In this document: positions 23,662-35,046 of the stretch, in pieces
Position numbering within the stretch: the first letter of the stretch is position 1
Layout: the number at the start of each line of letters is the position of its first letter
Origin: Fulvia fulva
Lineage: Eukaryota; Ascomycota; Dothideomycetes; Mycosphaerellales; Mycosphaerellaceae
Direction of reading: 5' to 3'
Assembly (NCBI RefSeq): GCF_020509005.1
Contig: NC_063012.1
Span: 744,001 to 808,000 of the forward strand
DNA length: 64,000 nt
Translations under genes and position numbers: made by a program
Notes under the pieces: model-generated
What the model was told of the DNA's origin: nothing
The model's database searches: none
What the model saw: only the letters and a program-made list of their open reading frames with translations

Positions 23662-23871
23662 TCTGGCTGGCTCCGTCGATTGCCATGCAAGCTGAGCACG
23701 GCGTCTCGCGATCTTTCGGGGACACGTGAGTGGCGTAGGATCAAGTGAATGTGGTCGAAGTCGAGCCAGCGCACAAGACTTGAAGAAAGGCATTGTAAGA
23801 TCCCTTCTACTTGGCCGAGCAACCTCAGCCAGACTAATCGAAGTGTCTTCCCACGTTGGCCAACATTCGCA

Positions 23872-25125
23872 ATGTCCACGGACGAGAGATATCTCCAAAA
23901 TCTCGTCGGGCAGCTTATCTCGAGCACAACAGATGCAGACATCACACGGCTACTAGCTGAGTGCAGCAACTCACCACTCCATCCGATCTTCGCGCGCGAG
24001 CGCTGGTACGGTATCTCTGACCTCGATCTCGTGCGGATCGCACCAGCGCTTTTACTGGCATCAAACCTCTTGGTCTCAGAACGAGCATCACACTTCTGGC
24101 ACACCATCTTGTTTGGCTGGACCCTGATGGAGACTGACAAGCATCGCGTTACCCGCAAGAGGATGCATCCAGCCTACTCGACTCAAGTGCCGCTGCATCC
24201 TTGGGATAAAGCAAAAGTGCTCCAAATACTGGATGAAATGTCGCTAGCTGTAAAACTCCATCCAGCCAATATCGAGGGCGAGCTCAACGGCACCTATGCC
24301 ACCTGCCAAGGCCAAGCGGGTGTGCTTTCGATGCAAAGTGTTCCCTTCTTTGCTGGCTCAATCTTTCGGGGTCGTCCAAGCACAATAACGATCTCGCCAA
24401 TATGTATTGAGATGCTCCAGCCAGCATGTATGCATGGGCTTCCGCTCCTCAGGCGCTGGCTATGCCTGGCGATTTGCTTAGTGCACGAAGTTGCACATGC
24501 CATCTGGGCAGCCATGCACGGCAACATGGAACCCCTGTTCGCTGACGATACATTCTGCGAATTGGGTGTGGCGGTGACAAAATGGCTCTTTGGGGGCGAA
24601 CTGATCATCTTTCCTCTCATCCACAGCCACGAAGAGGCCATGGGTATTACCAAGATACCTAACTCGCACCTCGTCAGGGCCTATCGACAGCACGGTTTAT
24701 TTCCACTTCTGTCACCTATCCCCTCCGATAACAATCTCGTCAGCAAGGTTGACGACACATGGGTCAAAAAAATGTTCCTGACCACTACGTGGACCCAGGT
24801 GATGCCGATGGTTGGTAGTCCGAGTCTGCGGCCACCAACGACGCGATGTGGGTGCTCAAAATGTGGTCGAAGCACGAAAGAGGAGCAGCCAGCTATGACG
24901 AGCATTGACGCAGGCCAGCCAATACGACACCGCTCTATTTGTACCACGACTTGCCATTGCCTCAATCATCCCGATACTCCAGAGATTGGTGGGCGGAAAG
25001 AGGAAAATATACAATGGATGCTAGGATTGAGCCTACTTCAGCTTCTCACCATGCCTGCCGGGGAGTTGCGAGACAAATTTGTTGACGCGACTAGGGCTCA
25101 CTTCAGGGCTGTCAACTTTTGGTAG
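23872..25125 (+). CDS. HExxH-family paralogue 4, putative zincin-type metallopeptidase, intact
   Basis: A single exon of 417 residues. The ATG at 23872 is chosen because the family starts MST/MSA followed by a charged helix there; the frame is open about 41 codons further upstream, without family similarity. Motifs: HPIFARERW (37-45), HFWHT (74-78), HEVAH (205-209) with candidate third ligand Glu230 (CELG), CGCSKC (326-331) and IQWML (380-384). It has no signal peptide. Together with paralogue 5, 500 bp downstream on the same strand, it forms a tandem pair pointing away from paralogues 1-3. Function beyond a predicted metal site is unknown. Confidence 0.86.
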   Translation: MSTDERYLQNLVGQLISSTTDADITRLLAECSNSPLHPIFARERWYGISDLDLVRIAPALLLASNLLVSERASHFWHTILFGWTLMETDKHRVTRKRMHPAYSTQVPLHPWDKAKVLQILDEMSLAVKLHPANIEGELNGTYATCQGQAGVLSMQSVPFFAGSIFRGRPSTITISPICIEMLQPACMHGLPLLRRWLCLAICLVHEVAHAIWAAMHGNMEPLFADDTFCELGVAVTKWLFGGELIIFPLIHSHEEAMGITKIPNSHLVRAYRQHGLFPLLSPIPSDNNLVSKVDDTWVKKMFLTTTWTQVMPMVGSPSLRPPTTRCGCSKCGRSTKEEQPAMTSIDAGQPIRHRSICTTTCHCLNHPDTPEIGGRKEENIQWMLGLSLLQLLTMPAGELRDKFVDATRAHFRAVNFW

Positions 25126-25625
25126 TGCGACGATGCGTGCCGCTCGAACACGCTTGAATAGTCTCGAGATCTTCAGCTCTGAGCTCTGAACTCTGAACTA
25201 TGCACTACGTTAGTGGTAGCATGTTCAACAGCACACTCCTCGCGAAAATCGGTAACACGCCAACATGACACAAATGGCGGGTATCTCATCCCTCGGGGTT
25301 CGTCAATTTGTCTCTCACGGCATCAACATCTCTTGAGCGTCGTTGTTACTGTGGTGAGTGCTGTGGGAGAATGCCAAGAGACCAAGCGAAGTGAATGGAG
25401 TGGCATGTGAACATGCAGATGGGAAGGTGAATGGTTTGGACTGCAAGTTCAATGGACTTGTTGTGCTCCAAACGCACGAGGCCACTATGAATGCTGATTT
25501 ATCTCCAAGCTTCTTTCTCTTCGCTGTATATCGCCGAAAATACCACACTCCGTCGTCCTCGCGCACATCCGCTATTCCAACCTTTCAGGTGTGACCATCA
25601 GGCTGCCACCTCACCCGTCACCACA
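25126..25625. other. Intergenic spacer between paralogues 4 and 5
   Basis: About 500 bp of normal composition. The open frame of paralogue 5 extends back to 25491, but that part lacks family similarity and is taken as 5' untranslated. Confidence 0.5.
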
Positions 25626-26912
25626 ATGCTAGCAGAACCGCCGGATGTACAAGCATTGCTAGAAAGCCTAGTGACAGGCGGGACGATCCCAAAGGTCTGT
25701 CAGATTCTCGAAGCCTGCAGTACGTCGACAGTGCAACCCATTCTCGCGCGCGATCGATGGGACGACCTGTCGGAAAGAGACTTCCTCGCCATCTCACCAG
25801 CACTCGTCTTAGCATCAAACCTACTCACCTGCGACCGCAGTGTGCACTTCTGGCATGCGGTATCTTGGGGCAATCACGAGCCTAGGGCTGACAACGTTAT
25901 GTTACAACGAGTTCAGATCAACCCAGTGCACGATACCAGTATTCCTCTGCCCGCCTTCGAAAAAGGTAGAGCCCTGGAGTTTTTAAACGAGCTGTCGCTC
26001 GCAGTGAGGCTGCATTTCGGCGAGCGAGTTGACCATGAACCTCAAGGCGAGTGTTTCTGCGGCGCCAGCTTGCGTCAAATCCCAGAGTTTTCAGATGCTC
26101 CACGTCACCGAAGACGGAGCACCACCACTATAGCCACCAAGGCTCTTGACCGCTTGAAGAACCGCATAGCAATGCCCCTGGGCAATGTGGACGCCTCGCT
26201 GCGAGATTGGTTCAACATGGCTGTCACATTCGTTCACGAAATTGCCCACGCTGCATCATGCGCTATACGCGGCGACATGCCGGAGGCTTTCTTCGGGGAC
26301 CAGACATTTCGCGAGATGGGCTTTGCGATCACCAAGTGGTTATTCGACGGCGATCCCTCTATCCGCCGACTCAAGACTGGCGAGGAAATTATGGCCATAC
26401 AGCCAATCCCGGATCCTTACATGGTAAAGAAGTACCGAGAGGAACCTAGGCCATTCCCACTTCTGGAATCACTGACATCCAGGAGTGAGCTGATGGGCGT
26501 GATTAGCGACGACTTCGTCAGAGCAATGCATCTACGAAGGACTTGGGAGATAGACGTGCCTGCTAGTGGTTGCAGACTGCTTGCGCCGCCCGTGAGAGCC
26601 TGCACGTGCGACCGCTGTGCGGCTCTCGCAGTGATGCAAGAGTCTGCAGACCTGACCTCTCAACCAGTCGCGCGCCCTAAAGCCAATGTTCGTGTGGGTG
26701 TGCGAGATCCATCTCCCAGAGCTGGTGAGGTGAGACATAATGCGACCCGGGCAGAAGACCTCGGTGGGGAACGAGTGGAGATGGAAGAGTGGATGTTGTC
26801 GCTTGGCTATCTGGACATCGAAGACTTAGGAGATGTGGAGATGATCGAGATGGCACGTCGTGTGCGTGATGGTAACGAGAGGCGGTACACGGGGTGTACA
26901 GCACTCGAGTGA
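25626..26912 (+). CDS. HExxH-family paralogue 5, putative zincin-type metallopeptidase, intact
   Basis: A single exon of 428 residues from the ATG at 25626 (context CACAATG). Motifs: PILARDRW (38-45), PALVLASNLLTC (58-69), HFWHA (74-78), HEIAH (204-208), third-ligand candidate Glu230 in REMG, CTCDRC (326-331) and EEWMLSL (387-393). KWLFDG follows the Glu, as in paralogue 4. The spacing between HExxH and Glu (22 residues after the second His) is the same in all four intact copies, which supports a shared metal site. The linker between the Cys motif and the C-terminal motif is the most divergent part. No targeting signal was seen. Confidence 0.86.
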   Translation: MLAEPPDVQALLESLVTGGTIPKVCQILEACSTSTVQPILARDRWDDLSERDFLAISPALVLASNLLTCDRSVHFWHAVSWGNHEPRADNVMLQRVQINPVHDTSIPLPAFEKGRALEFLNELSLAVRLHFGERVDHEPQGECFCGASLRQIPEFSDAPRHRRRSTTTIATKALDRLKNRIAMPLGNVDASLRDWFNMAVTFVHEIAHAASCAIRGDMPEAFFGDQTFREMGFAITKWLFDGDPSIRRLKTGEEIMAIQPIPDPYMVKKYREEPRPFPLLESLTSRSELMGVISDDFVRAMHLRRTWEIDVPASGCRLLAPPVRACTCDRCAALAVMQESADLTSQPVARPKANVRVGVRDPSPRAGEVRHNATRAEDLGGERVEMEEWMLSLGYLDIEDLGDVEMIEMARRVRDGNERRYTGCTALE

Positions 26913-27783
26913 TATACAAAATGTGTTGAACGGAATGGTAGCCAGATGACAAGAAGTCTTGTGCGGAACAGAGCAACGTATACCCATGTCGAAATTCATA
27001 CTGGCATCGGAAAGCCTGTATCTACCTTCACCGTCATCAACCATGACTGCTGCCCGGACTGCTGCAATCGAGCCTCGCCCGATACCTGGTGCACACATAC
27101 TCTTTCTGGTATAGCCAAGCCCTCGATCTCATGTATTGTGAGAAGCGACGTGCCCAACGTTGCGAATCGCAACCTTGACCCTAGGGACTCCACGTGCGTT
27201 CCTGTGCCCATGTCCCCATGATGTACTTCCGCTGCACTACACTGATACTGACAAGATCAGAGTTCTTGTCTCCAAAGCCATGATCTCGTGCAGCCAAGAG
27301 CTCGACGCATTCCATACGGAGCCGCGGTCCAGGATGTGACAGTGGAATCGCTACACTGCGCCGCTCTGCCGCCGTGCGATCATCATGGGCCAGCAGCATC
27401 AAGCGTCGTGACACACAAGGCCCAGAGCATCATTAGAAGTTCTGTGATGTCAGCTACTCCGTATGTCGTTCCTTCTCGCGAAGGTTGCGACGTCTTGGCG
27501 TGGTCATGAACAGGCCATCTCAAACTTAAGATTACAGCAACCAAGATACTCCATACCGCCAAGTGCCTATTTCGAGCAACAATGTCTCAAGATTCGAGAA
27601 GAACACTTCCAGAATTCGGAAAGGTGCGCTCTGGCTCGCATGGTCGTATAGACTTGAGCCGCGAGTTCACAAAGGCTTAGCACTGCCAATCACAGGAAGG
27701 AGCATAACCAACCACCAATCCTGATCAACCCGAGCAACAGAACAACCGATCGACCCTCAGCAACATCACAGTCCCCCACCACA
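26913..27783. other. Gene-free stretch, about 870 bp
   Basis: Only short, mutually overlapping frames on both strands. No motif, no repeat match elsewhere in the window and normal dinucleotide content. Confidence 0.5.
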
Positions 27784-28327
27784 ATGCACTTCCTCACCAC
27801 CGCAGCCGTATCTCTCCTCTCACTCACGACCTCCACGACCGCCCTCTCATTCGCAGCACCCTACTCCTGGCAGGTCTCCAACCTCGACGCCGGCTGCCAA
27901 GATGGCCAATGCTCCTACCTCTTCGACGTCTCGTCGCTCGAATACGTCGACATTCCCAAGTTCAGCGCACAATGCACTGCTCGTACTATGCGTCGCGATA
28001 GCACGTACCGCAAGTGCCAACTTGATGGAGAGCAGTCGGGTAATATGAAGAGACAGTCTGGACCAAGACGAGTTGAGAAAGTCGAGGCGTCCCTGAGCCT
28101 TACGCCGAGAGCTCCGGATGATACTGTTTTTTCAGTCAAGGTGACAGCGAATGATGGGTAAGTCGTCAGAGAGATACGGTGCCATTGCGTTGATGCTGAT
28201 CGATTATTGCAGAAATGGCGTTGTGACTTGGTGGTATGGCAATGTCACCCGGCAGCCTTATGGATACTATGAGAGGACTAGCGATTTCAACGTTATTCCA
28301 GAGGTTGGTGGTAGTGCGGCTGCTTAG
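27784..28327 (+). CDS. Small secreted cysteine-containing protein (effector-like)
   Basis: Two exons: 27784-28157 and 28213-28327. The 55-nt intron has donor GTAAGT, branch-like GCTGATC and acceptor TGCAG. The product is 162 residues. A clear signal peptide occupies about residues 1-21 (hydrophobic core LLSLTTSTTALS), followed by SFAAPYSW. The mature part has four Cys in the first exon (DAGCQDGQC, SAQC, RKC), which could form two disulfides, and ends in exon 2 with VVTWWYGNVTRQPYGYYER and a Gly/Ala tail. Size and cysteines fit secreted effector-like proteins of plant-associated or saprotrophic ascomycetes, but I recognise no family. Toxicity is not implied. Confidence 0.8.
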
Positions 28328-28393
28328 GCGTGAGGATTGTCGTTGTGGGCGTTTGGCACCGGTAATTCAAGACAGCACTCTCCAGACAGTCAA

Positions 28394-29758
28394 TCAGAAC
28401 CAGGTGTCCTCTTCAAACTTGCCGTCCATGGGGCTGTCCAGGAAGCGCTCGAAAGAGATTCCTCTTCGATATCGTGCTGTGCTACCTTTCTTCTTGGGCC
28501 TGTAGACTTCCGGCTTGAACGAGACTGTGCTGTAGCCTCGGATGAGGTTCCTCACATAGCAAGACAAGGCGGGTCGCGTTAGGTATCGGTGTCGGAAGGT
28601 CTTTAGTGATTTGTCGATGATCTTCTCCGCTTCCTCTGGGTGTGCGATGTAATGCTTGATCTTCTCCTCCAGATCTGTCCAGTCCCGCTTGACTCTCACA
28701 TAGTTTTGGTCAGGTCCCGAGTCTCGCAGTAGATGAGTCGTGTACGTGTCCCATTCGAGATCGTGGATTATGGGCAGGTTGCCGCAGTTTTGAATGTAGG
28801 ACAGTCGCCCGGAGTAGCTGACACCCTCTGTATGTATCGCGAACATGTACTTGCACATATGTTCGACGGTCAAGAAGTGGTCGCTGTCCATGCCACCATA
28901 ATCGGCGAACCAAACATCGGACCAGTCTTTGTCTTTAAAGATGTCGAATAACTTCTCGCGAATGCCGGGGTTCAAGAAGCCGCTGCCTCGCCAAACAGCC
29001 TTTGGTATCTTGTCCTTGAAAGCCGAGTCTCGCTCCATTGCTCGATAGCGCGCTTCGCGAAAAGAGCCCATCGGATAGAGCCATACCAAGGATCATAGTT
29101 GGGGAATCATCCAGTGCCTCTCATGCGTCTCATCGCCAATATGATTCGTCCATGTCCAGAATGAGTGTGTACCCTTTGTGCCATCTGGAGGATTGACGAT
29201 ATCCTCGGCAATGAGCGCAGCTTCTATCGTTGGCAGCTTTTCACCCGCCGCCTGAGCGCTGTGTAGTGAGCGCTGCAGCAGATACAGGAAGCCCATAGCC
29301 CTCCCACGATGTCCCCAGTGTCCCATCATGCCCTCGCTTTCCAGGATGCGCAGCTCGTTCTCAACGATGAGGATCCTCATGGCGCCTCCACTGCCGTCGC
29401 CCATCGGCTCCTCGTCCCACTTGCGCCATGAGACTTCGACGTCGTCTGCAGAGACTGTGTGGCGCTTCTTCTTCTTCCAGTACTCGACCGCTCGATCGAC
29501 TTCGTGGTAGAGGTCGGGGAAGACTTCGGCGCATTGGCGATCGGTTAGGGAGTCGTATTCGTCGTCTTGGTCGAAGCCAGTCCCAGTAGATGGTAGGGTG
29601 GGTTCATGCTTGGGGTTGTGAGGAGTCTTGAAGGCCGCGGCTGCTGTTTCGATGCTGCTTCTGCCGGAGTAAAGAACGACGATGAGAGCCAAGACCAGTA
29701 GAGGCACAAACACTGGCTTCCTTCTCCAGCAGGAAGCATCCATCGCCATCGCTCCCAT
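28394..29758 (-). pseudogene. CAP10/LPS-modifying-type glycosyltransferase with one in-frame stop
   Basis: The frame from the ATG at 29758 starts with a basic stretch and a single membrane anchor (about residues 12-30: VFVPLLVLALIVVLYSG), a type II Golgi/ER topology. It continues into a CAP10 domain (Pfam PF05686, O-glycosyltransferases related to fungal capsule CAP10 and to KDELC/POGLUT proteins), seen as IPKAVWRGSG and HTEGVSYSGRLSYIQNCGN. A TGA at 29090-29092 interrupts the same frame just before WLYPMGSFREAR, inside the conserved domain. There is no room for an intron there. Either a recent nonsense mutation or a sequencing error; otherwise the protein would be about 454 residues. An alternative start is 29743. 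Confidence 0.75.
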
Positions 29759-30425
29759 GTGGAACACTACATGTAGTTGGTATGCGCGACAATCGAAATC
29801 ACCTACCATGGTTATCAGGGAGAACGAGCACTGTGACGCCACGCGGCTCGCTCCTGGCGTCCTGTAGATCTATCTGCTCGATCGGATGCCAGGGCCGATG
29901 GGCATTCTGTTCAGGTACATGTACAGGTACAATGGGGTCGATGGCCACAACACGGGGCCTCTTGGGCCTGCAGTGAGTGATGAGTTTCGCATGTGCACCA
30001 CTGACAGCCACAATCGACAAAGGCGATCGAAGCATGATCGCGTGTCTGTAGCGCGTCGAAGGCGCCGAGGCACGATGACTTCTGTCTTCCCACGCTTCCC
30101 TTTTGTTCGACATCACGTTCATCATCAACGACAGCTCCAGGTATCGATTGTCGGAGGTTCCATCGACACGTGGCATGCTGATTGAAGGGAAGCTCATGAT
30201 TGGGAAGTTACATATTCAGCCACCTGCACGATAAGAAGAAGATCCTTATCAGCAACCACCGTTCTCCTCGGAGCTGCTCCCATGATCCCAACAAGCATGT
30301 AAGAAAGCAACGACGAGATATCATTGCCTAGACCCATCCACAGCAGTCTGCCACGTTGTAGCCATGCGTTCCTCATCCTGCCCAGCTTCGACATTTCATG
30401 CCCAAGCATCCCCATTTCACCCACC
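29759..30425. other. Gene-free stretch, about 670 bp
   Basis: Divergent promoter space between the CAP10-type gene and the SDR gene. Open frames here are short and overlap in several frames. Nothing further is supported. Confidence 0.5.
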
Positions 30426-31342
30426 ATGACCACCGCCACCGACAACTTCCTCTCCCCCTACCGCTCAGACGGCAAGCTCTACGGCTTCGTCTGCATAGTA
30501 ACGGGCGCAACCCACCCCATCGGCCGCGCAATCGTCACTGAGCTTGCAGCCCACGGAGCAGCATGTGTCTACGCCTGCTCCTCGTCGCCGAGGGAAGACT
30601 TCAATAGCTTGGAAGCCGAAGTCAACAAAGAGTCTCCGAACACGAAGGTGATAGGATATCCGTTTCACCTGGCGAACGAGGAGGATACCTTGATGTTGAT
30701 TGATGATGTGTTGAATAGCTGGGGAAGGTAAGCTTGTCCTGTTCAGAACGTTTGAGGAACCACGAAAGAATGCTGATGCTGCTATCTTACAGGTTAGACA
30801 TCTTCGTAACATCCTCCTCCCTCCTCGGCCCCTCGTCGATAACAGACACTACCCCATCCGACCTCCTCAAACTCTTCGAAGCAAACGCTCTAATGCCCTT
30901 CCTCGCACTCAAATATGCTCCCGCAGCTATGGCCAAGACATCTCCAAAGGGTACATATCCCAACGCACAACCCAAAGACCGCGCCTATGGTAGCATCATC
31001 GTAGTCTCGTCAGTGGCGTCGACATTGGGAAGTTGCTGGGGTCCGGCCTTTACAATGTCCTCACATGCCGCACTGGGTCTCGTCAAATCTGGCGTTGCGG
31101 CGTTGAAGGGAACGGGAGTGAGGATCAATTGTGTTTCGGCTGGACAGATTGACGTTGGTGTGCATTTTCAGGATGAGCATAGCAAGGAGACAAATGAACT
31201 GGAAAGGGCTGGCGTGCCAAATGAAGTGGCAAGAGCAGTGGGATTTCTCGCTAGTGGATTCTCAAGCTATGTTACCGGCACCAACCTCGTAGTGGATGGT
31301 GGCAGCAGTGTGTCCAATCCACAGGTCGTGCCAGTGGCGTAG
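30426..31342 (+). CDS. Short-chain dehydrogenase/reductase with degenerate active site
   Basis: Two exons: 30426-30727 and 30793-31342. The 65-nt intron has donor GTAAGC and acceptor TTACAG, splitting an Arg codon. The product is 283 residues. Start: ATG in CACCATGACC context. The NAD(P)-binding Rossmann motif is TGATHPIG (26-33) and the C-terminal FLASGFSSYVTGTNLVVDGG is typical of classical SDRs. The catalytic Tyr-x3-Lys is missing: the position reads FTMSSHA (187-193), with Phe for Tyr and Ser for Lys. The structural NNAG is TSSS (107-110). It probably binds a nucleotide but lacks classical SDR chemistry. It converges on the coiled-coil gene. Confidence 0.87.
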
Positions 31343-31415
31343 TATGTACATGTAAAGTGGTATCATGGACGCCTGAACGCCGTCGCTAAGGCACACATAT
31401 GTCGTGCCAGCAATA

Positions 31416-32564
31416 TCAGTTGTTCTGGCTGCTGCGTGCTTCTTTCACTTGGAGCCATGTCATGTAGCCATCGCCTCGCTTCGTTGCCTTGACCGCTCGA
31501 GATGTGCGGCGTGGCTGTGGAGAGTCTGGCTGCCCATCCACTACGAAGGAAGTAGTGGCGGAAGCTGGAGCGGAAGCGGAAAGCGTCTTCTGGCGGCGTG
31601 GCGATGCTCTCGGCTGACGAGCTGGAGCAGGCTGGCTTTTCTTGACGGGCGCGCTGCTCGATGGTACGGCAGCGACTTCCTTTGCGGGTGATTTGGAGCG
31701 CTTCGCTGACTGAGGTGGATCAGGCTGGCTCCTCTTGGCTGGGGTGCTGCTCGATGGTACGGCTGCGACGTCTTTCGCAGGAGTCTTGGCGCGCTTCGCT
31801 GGCGGAGACGCTTCTTGCTCGGCAGGGCGCTTGCGCTTCGCGGAAGGCTTCTTGATCTGCGCAGGGGGTTCTAGATCGGTGGGAGGCGTGTCTGGCAGGC
31901 GGGTCGGTGGCGCGTCGCGAGTCTTGCTGCTACCGATGGCTGTCTTGAGCTGAGCCATCGTGTCGGGCTCCAGGACATCACCACCTCTCAGACGCGTAAG
32001 TAGCGCCTCAGCTAGATCCTGACCCGACGTGAAGGGTGGGATACCGGCCTCATTTGCTGAATATTGATTCTTGCGTTCAAGCTCGTTGACGCGGTTGATG
32101 AGTCTCTCCAGTGTTGTGTTGGTCTCAGCTGCCGATTTCCTGTTCTGAGCATTGGCATCGTGGAAGCTCTTGGAGAGGTTGGCAATACTGGACGTATGGT
32201 CGCTGATATCTGTCTGCGCCGTCTTGATGCGATCCTTGATGGATGTGATCTGATTAACATCGTCCTTGAACTGGTCGACGGCATCCCGGGCTTGTCTCTC
32301 GTATGACAACATTCGTGATTCAAGTGTGATCAAGCGTTGGCAGATGGTTTGTGGAACGTCTGGGCGACCGGTTCTCTTCTCAAGGGCATGGAAGCGCTCT
32401 TCAAGACTGTTGTATCCTGCATGCTGTCAGTAGATGGTTCGTTGATCAGAAGTTGTTGACATGAACTCACCATTTCCAATGTCGTCAAGGCCGTCTGCAA
32501 TCATCTGTTTGATTTCCACCGTCAAGGTGCTGCCAGCAGCTGTCTGAGTGGTGTTTGATGCCAT
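31416..32564 (-). CDS. Coiled-coil protein with Lys/Pro/Ser-rich basic tail, function unknown
   Basis: Two exons: 32564-32471 and 32416-31416, with a 54-nt intron (donor GTGAGT, acceptor ATGCAG). The product is 364 residues. The first exon encodes MASNTTQTAAGSTLTVEIKQ. Residues about 35-140 form a long heptad-like coiled coil. From about 200 the protein is disordered and basic, with an internal duplication (PAKDVAAVPSSSTPAKRSQP and PAKEVAAVPSSSAPVKKSQP) and several KRAK/KRSK clusters resembling nuclear localisation signals. A nuclear or chromatin role is plausible but is inference. It ends about 70 bp from the convergent SDR gene. Confidence 0.82.
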
Positions 32565-33084
32565 TTTGTCTTCTTTTCAACGTCGTATGCTGTCGATGGT
32601 TGTGGTGGAAGCAAGGTGGTATGAGATGGCAAGAGTGGACCAGAAGTTGCAGCAAGAGCGAAGGAAGATATCTAGAAGTACAACAATAGCTCGCATCTCA
32701 ATGGCGCCGACCTATTGTGCCATATTCGCATCTTCACATTGACAATAGTGTCTTGTGCATCGTATTGTCGAAGACATGGAGAGGTTGGTGCACCGTGCAA
32801 GTTGAGCTTCGAGCCCCACACTTGCCGAGACTGCCGAAGCTGGCAGGAACGGGAAGATTGCCTTGAACGAGAACAACGGCATTGCCGTATTGTAAGACCA
32901 TCGTTGGTGCTGCAGTCAACGTGATTGTGTGGCACAGAAGAGAACCCTTGGCGCATGATTCTGCTCCCGCCTCGCATCTGATCCGGTACAGTAGCGTTAC
33001 ATTAGCATCCATTCTATGTCCTGTGCCACCTTAGCGTGTGCCTTGATCTTCTAGCATGCTATCATACACGCCCTCCCTCCTCAC
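32565..33084. other. Gene-free stretch, about 520 bp
   Basis: Lies between the start of the coiled-coil gene and the end of the b561 gene. No convincing frame, repeat or RNA signal was seen. Confidence 0.5.
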
Positions 33085-33988
33085 CTACGCATACTGCTCC
33101 CTACTATGCTCCCGACTGCGACTACTCTCATACTCCTTCCCATGCCCCTCCGTCTCCCTGACCATCACCACCCTGCCCCTCTTCCTCTCCCCAACAATCG
33201 CAGAAACAACATAGACCAACCAAATCAACCCCGCCACAACACTATACCCAATGATCGCCCCTCTACTCGGTGGCGCAACGGGCGCTCGTCTTGCTAGCCT
33301 TAGCCCAAGACCGCCGTTAATGATGCCTAATGTGATGATGATCCGACCGAGCCAGATGTGTCCGTATGACCAGACTACGCGGCGGGAGTGTTTCTTGAAC
33401 ATGAAGTGGTGAAGGAAGCCGAGGAATGGTTGGAAGAAGATCAGGACGAGGAGTATAATGCCGATTATGGGGTGGGGGTCGTGGAGGAGCTGGCGGCGGG
33501 CTGAGATCATCTGGTTCGAAGTGATTAGAGGTGGAAGATCGAAGGTGGAATGCTTTCTTACCCATAATCCAATGCCTGCTCCAGCAATGTAGAGGAGGTA
33601 TGCGAAGATCTGGAAGAGGCCATGGACGAGCCAGAGACCGCGGAAGGAGGCGAGGCGGATTACGATGCCGCCTACTGGAAAGAAGAAACCTTTGCCATGA
33701 TCAGCATTGTGCCAGCTCGAATTCCAGACGTGATCGCTTACCGAATGCAAGCGCTGCCAGAACAGCATGTGCTGTGACAGTCTTGTTGTACTGGCCAAAC
33801 CCTCCAAAGCCACCAAAGCTACCGCTCGATTGTCCGCCAAAAGTGCTGCTCCCATCGCCATTGGTGTCGCTGCTGCTGCTGCTGCTCGAATAGGGATTGT
33901 CGCTGCCGCTTGTGTATCCTCCGAAGTACTGTGCATATGTTGATGTCGCTAGTGCCAGAAGCGCGAGCCCAGTCTTGAGGGCTGGCAT
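33085..33988 (-). CDS. Secretory-pathway cytochrome b561-like membrane protein
   Basis: Three exons: 33988-33742, 33689-33562 and 33510-33085. The introns are 52 nt (donor GTAAGC, acceptor GCAAAG) and 51 nt (donor GTAAGA, acceptor AACCAG). The second is a multiple of three and open, so a naive frame reads through it. The product is 266 residues. A signal peptide covers about 1-19, followed by a Ser/Gly-rich linker. Five hydrophobic helices then carry His residues in positions typical of b561 haem ligation (TAHAVLAALAF, WLVHGLFQ, DPHPIIG, YGHIWLGR). Fungal proteins of this type are predicted transmembrane electron carriers. The C-terminal tail is charged and cytosolic. An upstream acceptor for exon 2 15 nt away is also possible in frame. 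Confidence 0.82.
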
Positions 33989-35046
33989 GCTGCGCAGGTC
34001 GCCAGCTGTTCAGGCAATTGATCGTGTGGCAATTAATGCCTCTTGCCGCTGTTGTTGATGCTGCGTCGAAGACTGGTGTCGATAATGTCGAAGAGGAAAG
34101 GCAAGACCAGTGAGATGAGAGCGTTGGAAAGAACAGAAACAGATTCACAAACCGTCAAGAATGTACCTCAGTGGTCATTGCAGATACTTGCTGACCTACC
34201 CAGACACCAGCCATCTATTCAGAGGTCCAATATGCATCAACCATGTTTCGATTCAGGACGTTGTGAGGTCAATGAGGCTGGACGTGACGTCTTACCTTTC
34301 GGACAACGGACAAGCTGACGCGTGTGAGTTGTGAGTGATGAAGAGTCGTGAGAAGAGTTCGTGGTTGTGGTCGGGGTGTCGGTGCCGAAGCTGAAGGGTG
34401 GAGAGCCGGACTGTAAATAGATACATGTACCCTGCATTGTATCAGTAAGCACGTGAGTTGTGGAAATCCAGTATAACATCACTGGTTCGTTGGATTCTCT
34501 CAAGATTCGAAGCGTTAAATGTGTGGAACAGTTGGGCGTGTACCGCTGGCTGGTCTTGGGACAGCACCAAGCGGAAGCAAAGCGCCCTCTGTGGCAAAGA
34601 CGATGGTATCGAGCAATTTTGAAAAGTCGCATATCAGGCTGCCCTATAGCGGCATGCAGGCGTGCAGATGCAGCACACCTTAACGCCGGTCGCATGGCTG
34701 AGGGTGCAAATTATGTCAGATTTGCGCAGACGCTCTCTACAGGCTTCCAACTCGCAGCAGCCTGGCCGCCCGGCAGCCCCAGCTTGCTTGGAGAATCTAC
34801 CATCGTGGCTCAGGTGGTGTTTGAGGCTCAGGCTCGTCCCAGTCGATGAACGTGCTGTAGTCACACGACCGGCGATCTGACGGCTTTCAGGTTGGTGTTG
34901 TAGGTTCTGACCTGCGAGTTGCAGGGCGCGACCTCCAAGTGACAACACTTCACTTGATCTTGATGCAGCAGGTGAGCATTCACATTTGCGAACCAGCGTG
35001 AGCCAAGTCGGTTGTTCGGATTGCATGATTCGGCATCAGAAAGTGC
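33989..35046. other. Gene-free stretch, about 1.06 kb
   Basis: Several open frames of 100-150 codons overlap each other here on both strands, but none has protein-like composition, a good start or a motif. Normal composition. I see no gene. Confidence 0.5.

Noticed and set aside
33085..33936. Single continuous 283-codon frame for the b561-like protein
   Set aside because: It reads through a 51-nt intron with good splice sites and lacks the signal peptide. The three-exon model restores SP, AFGFFFPVGG and the helices.
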